This document shows, one piece after another, positions 49,945-60,500 of a stretch of 64,000 bases of DNA. Under the pieces are notes generated by a model. The model ran no database searches. It had not been told where the DNA came from and saw only the letters and a program-made list of their open reading frames with translations. Both the position numbers and the translations under genes were made by a program. Position 1 is the first letter of the stretch; every line of letters begins with the position of its first letter. Source of the DNA: Antedon mediterranea. Its lineage: Eukaryota; Echinodermata; Crinoidea; Comatulida; Antedonidae. The stretch covers positions 6,701,001 to 6,765,000 of the forward strand of contig NC_092674.1 in the NCBI RefSeq assembly GCF_964355755.1. The letters run 5' to 3'.

Positions 49945-52030
49945 GGGTAGTAACAAAGTGCGAGGCAGCGAGGCACGCGAGGCAGGGAAGGCATGCGAGG
50001 CAAGTCAGAAATTTATGCGAGGCATCGTTTTACCATCATCAAAAAATGCGAGGCATCATTTTATCATTTCTCAAAATTGCAAGGCAGGAAATCACCGAAA
50101 TTGAAGTAGCCTAGGCCTAGGCCCGCTAGGCTAGTTTCCTTTTGCACCTGCCTTGTAATTTAACCAAGGCTTTATCCTGAATACCACAGCTTAGAATTAG
50201 TAGGCCTACTTTAATGAAGAAAAATCACATAAAAGTAACACTAAATCCATTAAATTGGTGATTTTACCAGGGAAGAGTTAAATTACTTAACTCTTCCCTG
50301 ATTTTACAGACGTTGTTTTTCTCGCATTTCGCACACTCAATGTTCAATATTTTGGTTTCTATGGAACGCCAAAAGAGCAAAATTAATTAGAGGGCTAAAA
50401 ACTCTGTGGAATCCATTTATATTTAACGCATTATTTGGTGAAAATCAAGTACAATTTCAATAGATTTTGTCACTGTCAGTAAGGAAAAATGTTACTTTTG
50501 ATAATGTACACGGTTTCGTTAACCTTTTAAAGAATAAAATAGAAAAATTCATCATAATATCCTTAGTAGGATGTCCTAGGTCTAGACTAGGTAGTGATGT
50601 TGATTTAGGATCGACTATTATTCTTTGAAAACAGAACAGTATCAGCAGTAACATATTACAACATTTTTATTGACAAATTAACAAATATATTGAAATAAAA
50701 CGTGTTTTTCACCAATAAATGCATGAGAAATTGACGCATTCCACTGAGTTTTAGTCCTCTATTATCGTTGCTCTTTTGGCGCTCCATAGAAACAAAAATA
50801 TTGAACATTGAATAAGTGAAATTCGCGAACAGTGTGCGAGAAACACGCCTGTAAAATCATTAATTTAAGGATTTATTTGTTACTTTTTATGTGATTCTTT
50901 CATTAAAGTACTCATGAGGTATACTTCTAAGGTGTGGTATTCACACGATAAAGTTAGTTATCAAATTTGGAGTAAAAATACAAGCGAAGGAAACTAGCGC
51001 CAGGTTTATTAGTACGTACATGGACAACAATAAATAAAAATCGTTCGTAATACAAACAGGAATAGTGTATCATTATTAAATATTACACCAATTATTATTT
51101 TATCAAAATTGATTAAATTATTTTCTACATAGGCCTCTTATCTAGGTTAGGGCTAAGCATATTAGCTAAAGTTTAATTTTAGGCCTAGTATTACAATTGT
51201 CGGACGGAAGTCTTTTTTCACACGCGCTCCAGAATTCTGTCGCAATTTTTTTCTTTGCGGCATGTTATTGGATCGGCATATCAGTTACCTTTTATTCACC
51301 GCCAGTTATTGAACTTGTCCTGGCAATCGCTGTTCACCTTATTTGCGAGAGAGGTACACGTGTTGTTCCTAGAGAATGGAATGTCAAAAATGTCTTTGGC
51401 ACGCCGCTCAGAGAGAAGTCTGTGCGTTGCTGCTGAAACCACGTGCTATAGGAGGGGAATGCACCACAATCCTCTGAGCTGAGGGCTGAATCATTCCGCT
51501 ACCTGCTAAATAGTAAAGAGGGATTGTCCATCTCTCGGGTCTACCGGATCTAGGCGCAGGGGTGTGTCAAAATATTATTTTCACTCTGCTATGTTCGAGA
51601 GACATGTGAGTGAACACGCTCGAAATGCCAACAAACATTGACAGTCATTTGATGAGTGTGTCGCTATAACAATTATTGTTTATTGAAAGTTGAAGACTGT
51701 CGTTCAGATTTTTGAACCGTAGTTTGGGCACTTTTGTAAAAGTAAAATTTGACACGATATGACTTGAATGAAAAAACAATCGTTACATAAAAATAAACAA
51801 CATGATGAGTGTATACACGAATCTATTTAGATACGCTTGTATCGATTGATTATTAGGCCTATAATATATCATAATAGCACGTTAAGATATGCCTCGCACC
51901 TTTTTGAAATTGTAAACTATATGCCTCGCATGCCTCGCACTTTTGGAAATGATAAAATGATGCCTCGCACAAATATTTGGCATGCCGCGCTTGCCTCGCG
52001 TGCCTCGCTGCCTCGCACTTTGTCAACACT
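49945..52030. mobile_element. Mutator-like element (type B), inner copy nested in the outer copy
   Basis: 2086 bp, same termini as the outer copy. Target duplication gtattacaat / ctattacaat (9 of 10) at 49935-49944 and 52031-52040. The empty form of this site is visible inside the inner copy itself (about 51187-51206, agtattacaattgtcggacg). No transposase; paired ORFs in its right half and in the outer copy encode nothing I recognise. Confidence 0.88.
50268..50300. mobile_element. 33-bp hairpin insertion with hAT-like ends
   Basis: cagggaagagttaa, attac, ttaactcttccctg: two 14-bp perfect arms and a 5-nt loop. It is flanked by attttac at 50261-50267 and 50301-50307. The outer type B copy (43919-43931) has the empty site gattttacagacg. 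CAGGG..CCCTG ends and a 7-8 bp duplication are hAT-like. Confidence 0.72.
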
Positions 52031-52871
52031 CTATTACAATTGTCGGACGTAAGTCTTTTTTCACACGCGCTCCAGAATTCTGTCGCAATTTTTTTCTTTG
52101 CGGCATGTTATTGGATCGGCATATCAGTTACCTTTTATTCACCGCCAGTTATTGAACTTGTCCTGGCAATCGCTGTTCACCTTATTTGTGAGAGAGGTAC
52201 ACGTGTTGTTCCTAGAGAATGGAATGTCAAAATGTCTTTGGCACGCCGCTCAGAGAGAAGTCTGTGCGTTACTGCTGAAACCACGTGCTATAGTAGGGGA
52301 ATGCACCACAATCATCTGAGCTGAGGGCTGAATCATTCCGCTACCTGCTAAATAGTAAAGAGGGATTTTCCATCTCTCGGGTCTACCGGATCTAGGCGCA
52401 GGGGTGTGACAAAATATTATTTTCACTCTGCTATGTTCGAGAGACATGTGAGTGAACACGCTCGAAATGCCAACAAACATTGCAGTCATTTGATGAGTGT
52501 GTCGCTATAACAATTATTGTTTATCGAAAGTTGAAGACTGTCGTTCAGATTTTTGAACCGTAGTTTGGGCACTTTTGTAAAAGTAAAATGTGACACGATA
52601 TGACTTGAATGAAAAAACAATCGTTACATAAAAATAAACAACATGATGAGTGTATACACGAATCTATTTAGATACGCTTGTATCGATTGATTATTAGGCC
52701 TATAATATAGCATAATAGCACGTTAAGATATGCCTCGCACCTTTTTGAAATTGTAAACTATATGCCTCGCATGCCTCGCACTTTTGGAAATGATAAAATG
52801 ATGCCTCGCACAAATATTTGGCATGCCTCGCATACCTCGCGTGCCTCGCTGCCTCGCACTTTGTCAACACT

Positions 52872-53870
52872 CACAATACAGAATAGGGCGGTATTTAATA
52901 ACCCACCCAAAAAATCGTAACAGTTAAAATATGAAAATGGGGATTATTAATAATAATGGGGTTATTAATTTTGAACAACAATTTCATGCTGTTGCATATA
53001 CTATAGGCCCATGTCCATTTATTGTTTTTTTTTGTTCTCTCTTACGTTACCGTAATATGGTTTGTACCATTGGATATTGTATTATTGTATTATACTGTAT
53101 ACTATAGTTTAACTTGATGTTTACAGTTATTATTTAAAAAGTTGTCGAGATGTTAAGTACCCTAAATGGTACTCAAAACATGACCATATGATTGTAAGTG
53201 TTCATCTGGTTTGATATTAACAAGTTGGTTACCATCTGTACCATTGGTTTGATAAAAATAATTTTTTACACATGACTATATTATTTAGTGTTTGAAGGTT
53301 TGCATGGCGAAATATATATTATATAGAACAATAATAAATCATCAGTTCATAACATTACTTATTTCGCATAGAATTAGTCTATGGAAATGAGTTTAATTTT
53401 AAAATAGTGTCACATCTATCAGCTGCTATGTTGCACTCTAGGACCATGAAGCTTGGTTCCCACTAGGACGCAACGCAAAGACGTACGTAGACGTAACGTA
53501 AGCTAGTTGACCAATGACACGCAACTGTTCAAATAATCCATCGATTGTGATTGGTCAGATTGCTTGCGTTGCGCTTACCCTACGTCTGGGCGTTACGTCT
53601 TAACCAAGCTTAAGTTAAAATGAAAGATTACTACATTATACAAAATAATTGCGGGTTCCTACCACTATTTGAGGATGAATCCTGTTATTTAAATAAAATG
53701 TCTTTATGAAACTGACCATGGACACGTGTTGTTACATTGCTTTGCACTGACATACATTAACAATTAGAGAAATTGCAAGACACTTTGTACACCATGATCA
53801 TTACTATTTGCATTATTATGTTGTGTTGTGAATCATTAAATAGGCTAATAGCCCAGCATTGGAATATTCG
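52872..53870. repeat. Third diverged unit of the ~1-kb repeat
   Basis: It starts with cacaatacagaatagggcgg, matching 42418-42437, and continues with tgatgtttacagttattatt and tgtctttatgaaactgacca, which match units 1 and 2. Confidence 0.6.
53452..53606. mobile_element. MITE related to 16567-16993
   Basis: gcttggttcccactaggacg at the left, with gtctgggcgttacgtcttaa and ccaagct at the right. The inner inverted pair aatccatcgattgtgattgg lies between. It is a single unexpanded copy. Confidence 0.7.
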
Positions 53871-54269
53871 ACATTAAAATATTAGCCTGCGATGTGTGAC
53901 TCTTTTTGTCAAGCTACGACAACTCCCTCATGATGAACAATGGGCATACTCGCATGACAGGAGATGGAATTGGAAACGTGTTATGCTTACAAACAATATA
54001 GTTTCGAAAATGTAAAAAGCTATTATTCCCCAGCCGGATATGGCATTGGGAGTCACCCCACCATATTTATCCTTTTACCACGAATTCATCAACACCAATC
54101 CGACTGGGTGTAGCCGTCATGCGATCCTCCATAATCTTTGAACAAACCCTTTTATTATACATTGTTAAAAAAAAAAAATGATCAATACCAAATAAGGGCT
54201 GTTAAGAGTGTAGCCGTCACGCGATCCACTACGATTTTTGAACAAAACCTTTTGTTCACATTCACATTC

Positions 54270-54365
54270 TCACTCCTGAGGACGATCAAAGAATATTGAT
54301 GACCGAAACGTCGAGAAACTCAACAGTTCTTTTCAGAACTAATATACGTGGTGTACCGTAAACTT
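54270..54365 (+). repeat. Dispersed repeat with gaccgaaacgtcgag and an agttctttt hairpin
   Basis: cctgaggacgatcaaagaat, tgatgaccgaaacgtcgaga and acagttcttttcagaactaa in order. A related inverted piece lies at about 54755-54830, and the second half recurs at 55314-55365. This resembles dispersed repeats common in marine invertebrates; the source element is unknown. Confidence 0.5.
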
Positions 54366-54914
54366 TATATTAACACAAAACCTTTTATTTACATTGCCAC
54401 GGTTTTTCTGACTATAATATTGATGACAAATAATATTATATAAAAGCTGAGCCGGGAGCTGAGCTGGGCTGAGATTGTCATCTCAATCATGAATGACAAT
54501 AATCGTAACGGGGTAAATCATCTCTTATGCCTACCAATCATCTCAGTTCTCTGCAATGCTTAGGCCTACCGTGATTTCCGAAAGCTTTACAAAGTCATAA
54601 ATACTTTATTGAATGGTATGTGTTTATTTATTACACCAATCAAAACTACACCAATACACTAATAACAACAATACCTCAAGAAGAAGAAAATTTAAATTAA
54701 TTGAACATAAACAACCATTTAAAACAACATTAATGTTTTAACTTTAACATAAAATTTAATGACAAAAAAGATCGACGTTTCGGAACCATCATGAAACCAT
54801 TCTCAAGAACAAATGAGTAAAATTAACAAAGTACAGAGCACCAAAGGGTGCTTGTCGATCTTTTACTGTTACTGTATTAATACGATTGATCAATCAATCA
54901 AAACAATATCTAGG

Positions 54915-55280
54915 ATTTTACCGACTCTACAGTATTAATTATTAGATTAATATATGAACAAAATTTATAAATTAAAGCAATTATCTATGGTTTTAATTAC
55001 TCTATAGTATACTTGGTTAATTAACAAATCAATTGATTTGAAACAACCATTTAAAACAACATCAATGTTTTACTAATATATTATTAATTCCAAACAATTT
55101 TATCGACTCTACAGTATTAATTATTCGATTAATATATGAACACAATTGATAAATTAAAACAATTATCTATGGTTTTACTGAATCTACAGTATATTAGTTA
55201 TTTGATTTGTTTGAATACAATTGATCAAATCAACACAATATCAATGGTTTAATTATAGTAAACATTGATTAATTAACAAA
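54915..55280. repeat. ~182-bp tandem duplication, AT-rich
   Basis: gactctacagtattaattat with its downstream sequence at about 54921 recurs at about 55103, and a partial third copy follows. No coding content. Confidence 0.65.
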
Positions 55281-55699
55281 AACAAATCAATTATTTTGAA
55301 GGTTTGCATGGCGACAGTTCTTTTTCAGAACTAATATACGTGGTGGTGTACCGCAAACTTTATATAAAATCAACTGAGTTAAACTATTTAATTGAGTTAA
55401 ATATGACACCGTGAATAATAATAAACAAGTAATAGCATTCCCGATTTAACAATTATGACAAATACATATATATGAACTGTATTATCTGGAAAATATCTGG
55501 TTGAACTTTAAAACATTAAGTACACATTGTTTATTATGGTAGTAAACAAATACTGTACTATTGTAGTTCACTGATCCTAGTTGGAGGTAAGGAGGGCGAT
55601 TACAATTAAAATCATGCTATTTGTCTATTTATAAAAATACAAAGTTAAGCTTTATGATAAAGTTAACCCACTTTATCGACACCCATCATCCATTTTTTA

Positions 55700-55920
55700 T
55701 TCCACAATGCGGCGCCATAAACAGTGAAGCAACAAATATCTGCACATACTCACAAACTAATCTGTGTTGTGATAGCTACTGTAACCAGGGAATTGTTATT
55801 TTACAACTCCCTGCTGTAACATTACAGTACTTAATTTGGGAAAACACAGATTGGTTTGCAAGGATGCGCAGATGTTTATAACGCTCTATGCTATTGCTTC
55901 AAAGTCTTTGATGGCGCGTC
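55700..55920. mobile_element. Foldback MITE (~110-bp arms)
   Basis: gcgccataaacagtgaagca and later caaactaatctgtgttgtga, actgtaaccagggaattgt are mirrored by acaactccctgctgtaacat, aacacagattggtttgca and caaagtctttgatggcgc. Arms are imperfect and the loop is short. Confidence 0.6.
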
Positions 55921-56812
55921 GGGCAATAAAAACAGATGTTTGAATGACACAGATAAAGGGTTAACTTTTAAAGTTTAAGCAACACATTCATAAACAGCCT
56001 ATTTATAGGAATGTATATAATGTAAAATATATGTTGATATAAAGTTCCACAAATGTGGTGTAACAAATTGATTTTCACCATGCAAACCACCTTTTAAACA
56101 ATATATGAAATACTGTAGATACAAACTAATAATAATAAAATCTGTATTTTACAATGATTTAATTAATTAATTCATTACTCTAATTTAATCTAATCTAATA
56201 ATTTAATATTGAGGTTTACAAATTAAAATTTAAATTCACAAGCACGTCGCAATCCCAAGTTAACCTATTTTAACCATCATTCAATGTTTGAATTGAATGA
56301 CTTTGCTAGCAGATTAACATTAGACCTAACCAACTTAAAAAAGCTGGCTTAATTAATTGTTCAAAAAAATTCAGCCAAATTTGCAATTATATTTTGATAT
56401 ACATGAATTTAGTTGTGCCTCTCTTAGTGGAACCATATAATTTTGTTGAATACAGTACAAATAAAGATTCGAAGTTGAAAAATAATTGTTCCAAAAATTC
56501 AGCCAATTTTGTATTCAGTCACAAAGTCTAATATTATGTACAATAATTTGCTTTAAAATTAAAAATACAGTAGTATATAGGAAACAATTTTAAACAAATC
56601 CTGTAGAATATAAATTTTAAAAAAAGACTGTACAAAATATTAAGGGAGAAATCTGAAACTTTTAAAATGAGGCAATATTAATAGTTGAATACTAAAACCC
56701 TTAATTACAGAGAAAAAAAACAGTTTTGGCAAAAATGGATTATTTCACACAGAATTCACAATGGCTTCTTGGAAGAAAAATGGAATTATCAAAAAATAGA
56801 TTTTATATTTGT

Positions 56813-57014
56813 TATACCATATTTATTCGAATAAATGCCTGCCTTGAATAAACGCACGCCCATACCCTCCCCCCCCCCCCCTCTCGAATAAACACCCTCC
56901 ATGTGTTGCATTTCATATCTACCTTCAAACCCAAAAAATTAACCCCGAATAAATGCACCCTACAAAACCCTCCCGAACAATAAGCACATGGGAGCTTACT
57001 CAAATAAATATGGT
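56813..57014. mobile_element. MITE just 3' of the gene 2 stop codon
   Basis: taccatatttattcgaataa at left and the inverse attaccatatttatttgagt at right, with inner aataaacgc/aataaatgc repeats and a C-run. It starts about 55 bp past the gene 2 stop, so it may contribute to the 3' UTR or poly(A) site. Confidence 0.65.
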
Positions 57015-57068
57015 AATATAAAAATAAGACATTTAAAATAGAATTTAGATATGAATACTAAATAGAAT

Positions 57069-57565
57069 TTATACGCATGTTGTTAATATTTCTCCATGAA
57101 ATGTGCGTTTCTTTGGAATGCATGGAGCATCACAATCATTATTTATATCATCATTATCATCAAAAACATCATCATTATCATCAAAAACATCATCATTATC
57201 ATCATCTTCATCTTTTCCAGTCAACATTTTTTGATGCACCTCATCTTTAACGGTCACATTATCGGCTGCCGCCGTTTGGTCCTCCTTTAACTTAATTATA
57301 GCCCTACAAACCACATTTATGGCCTCCGAATTACCCACTTCTTTTAATGCTGTCAGAAATTTTTCCATAGGTAATTCCAGAGTATGCAGATATTGATGAA
57401 GCCTTACATAAGACCCAAGACTGTTTATTCTAGCTTGATCTGTAATTCCAAGTGCAGACGCCAAATGTCTCCAACATTTAATTGGCGGTTCAGGATCTTT
57501 ACGTGGGTTAAGCAGCTCTGCTAGACGGTCAGTTGTGTTGATATTAAGATCAGTATAGCCAAATC
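57069..57565 (-). CDS. Gene 2 last exon: death domain and acidic tail
   Basis: 497 nt, phase 1 to stop TAA, acceptor ttaccaatag. The death domain has the helix-2 signature KCWRHLASALG, DQARINSL and later amphipathic helices. After it comes a linker and an Asp/Asn-rich tail built on a short tandem repeat (DDVFDDN, about 57140-57205), then a basic PKKRTFHGE end. Confidence 0.87.
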
Positions 57566-60500
57566 CTATTGGTAACAAGAAAACAACAACATAAGATGAT
57601 ATACACATGGAATAATGAATGTTTTTGACTAATACTTCTATCCATTTTTTCATGACCAATTTGTCAAAAGGGAACCTGTTACTTAAATTCCTTTTTGATC
57701 GCGTGACTAACTACAGGTACAGTATTTAGGTAATTTTCCGTATGTTATTTTGACAATTGAGTCTTAACCTTAAACTGTACATACCATTGCAATATTCATA
57801 GGCTTTGTAAAGAAGACTGCTACTATTAGTTTCATCCTCAGGTTTCTAAAAGAAAAAACACAAAACATAAATACTGGATTTTGAAGATGACTGCTACTGG
57901 AAGCCCACCAATGTTTAATCATTCCTGTACTTATTTGCATATATATGTAAATTAAGCAGTAGGAAAACTGTCATTATTAATAAATTAATCATAAATGTTT
58001 TAGTATTTCCTGTACATATTTGTTGCCAGTTAATCGTGTAGTTCTCGCTCTAGAATATAAATAAAATATTTTATTTTGAATAAAGATTAATAAAGAAAGC
58101 AAGAATTTACCTTTTTTGTGCAAGTTCTTGTTACCATCTCAATATTGGCAGTGCAATCTTTATCTGAGATGTAGTTGGTTGAAGACGATGTTTGAGGAGG
58201 AATATAGCTACAAATAATAAAATTAACTCTACTTGGCATCTACATCATTGATAAGGCTAGGTTACAGTTTCAGAAAGACTATTTATCATTAAACATAGCA
58301 CTAAGTTGTACATTACATAATAACATAAAAATCTTCACTTGAAAAAGAGTGCATTCAGAATTACAAATATCTCTCAGGGGCACCTGTGACTACAACTTGT
58401 TTTGTATCATTTATGAAAAACAATATATTATATATAATCAGATTACTTACATCTGAGTTGCATATCTCGGAAGACCTGAAAATGGAATAAAGTTGGATGA
58501 ATTTGACACGAGTAAATCAATTAAATTCATTCTGTAAGAATCTGAGCATCAATCAGACTTAGCTTAGATAAGACTGGAATTGGAAACACACAGAAAATTG
58601 AAAAGGGAACCTTTAATTTGAACAATCTTGCTTTAGGCAAGAAAAAAAAACACACAAAAAATACTTAATAGTACACAATAGAGCAATTTCCTATAATCTA
58701 AACAATTTAGTAAATATTCATTCTACATAGATAGAGCAATTGTCTACTTTGTAAATAGCTTTTAAAGGCATAACAAAAAAAACCTACCACGCATACAACA
58801 ATAGCCTTTTATACCTTTAAAAGCACAAAACAATATGATGACAGTCATGTTTACAACAGATAAAATGAATATCCAGAAGTTGAAAGTTTTGAAATCCATC
58901 TTAACGCAGAAAAAGTAGCCTGGTTTACGGCTGTCATCTTTGGAGAAAAAAAACGAGAGAAAAATACAAATGTTTAGTTATTATATTACTGAGACAAATC
59001 CTTAATCTTTTTTAATGTAATGAGTCCCTTTTCATAGCTTTTGTGTGCATGCTGTTAGAAAAACAAACAAGAATAATAATTAGCATAAGCTTTTCTTAAA
59101 AATTTTCGCAGTTTTAATTTGGCAAAATAGAATTTTTGCTATAGTTCTTTTATTAGTTGTTTTTTTAACGATAATGTCCACAATTTTAAAAATATAGGTT
59201 AAAAATGCCTATTGAATTCTTAAAAAATCGTTTCATTAATAACTTAAAAAAAAAAAAAAAATCTGTATTATTTTAACTTGGGCTGAAATATCAAGTAGTG
59301 TACCCTGTCTCTCCTTGCCAAGTACTTCACTCAGTTTCTGAGTGCTTTCAATTATTATTTATACTTACTATCATCTGAAGTGGAATTCACACATGCCTGT
59401 ACGGATTCATAATTTTTATTCTCTTCTAAAAAACAAAACAGAATCATAATGGTCTCATTAAAACACTAGATAGTGGTCCTATTGGTGGGTATCTTTGATA
59501 CCTATAATGTATGGCTATGAATTGGTGAGTCACCTTTTTTGTGGGATATCACTGTAAAGTTACAATTATTCCAGTGATTTGGAGGATACAAAGTACAAAC
59601 AAATATACTACTATAAGCCTACTGCTAACAATATAGATTTATACAAAGATTATTTATATAGAAACAACATTATATATTCAGTGGTGTAACTGCTATGAGA
59701 ACTTACAGGCTAAATGAGAGCAAAGAGGAAAATCCAGGATTTAAAATACATCAAAAAAGGCTGAAACATCTAAGGCCTACAGCGTTGAAGGGTTTCTGAA
59801 CCGTACACCACTGTATATATCTAACTGGATTATAAGTATTTCTTATTTTTCTTTATTTTAGTTACCTACCTGTATTTTCAATTGAAATATTTGCAAAATT
59901 AATGCTTTTTTTTTCAATTCGAAAGTTGTGTTGGCTATCAGCATCCCATACAGCTTTACAATAATATACTGCATCATCTGGTTCCAATATAAACAGCATC
60001 TTTCCCTTCTCAACAAACTTGTTCTCATCTGTTGTGTCCAAAGCCTCATCATTTCGATACCAGACATACCTTGTGTCGGCTCTATTGGACGACAACTCAC
60101 ACACGACGTTTACCACGTTTTTAAAAGACACTGTTGGAGGATCTAAAGAAATCATTTTTATATACGGTAATTATTTTTGGGCTTTTAATTACACAATGTT
60201 ATATATGTGCCTTCACATTGTGGAATTGAAACATACGAATATTAGAGTTCCTATCAATGAATGTTTATATTTTATAATAAATTGAATTATGAATAAATCG
60301 AAAAAAAAAGATTATTGGTCACCTTCACAGCCAAACAGGTTTCCGCGGTCTTTGTGCTCACACCGTGTGCAAGTTTCCCTCCTGCTGTCCCAACCGTAAC
60401 TATAATAGAACTCATTGTTTCAATCATGTATATAATAAAAACTAAAACACTAATTTTGACCGTGACAAAATTCCTGGTACTCCCATGGGATTCGAACACA

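Larger units (their letters stand above)
43599..52871. mobile_element. Mutator-like element (type B), outer copy, twice interrupted
   Basis: TIRs start gggtagtaacaaagtgcgag and are built of gcgaggca subrepeats. Perfect 10-bp target duplication cacaatacag lies at 43589-43598 and 52872-52881. Removing two insertions (44436-49535 and 49945-52030 plus duplication) leaves about 2.08 kb that matches the inner copy end to end. The core (gcacctgccttgtattttaa) is related to the type A MITEs. Confidence 0.88.

Noticed and set aside
51197-52324. Repeated open frames (about 75-115 codons) with FFAACYWIGI
   Set aside because: They appear twice because the transposon is nested in its own copy. Copies have frameshifts relative to each other and no known domain.
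54270-54330. Hammerhead ribozyme (ctgagga .. cgaaac)
   Set aside because: The core letters are partly present, but the stem II pairing between them is poor, so I keep it only as a dispersed repeat.
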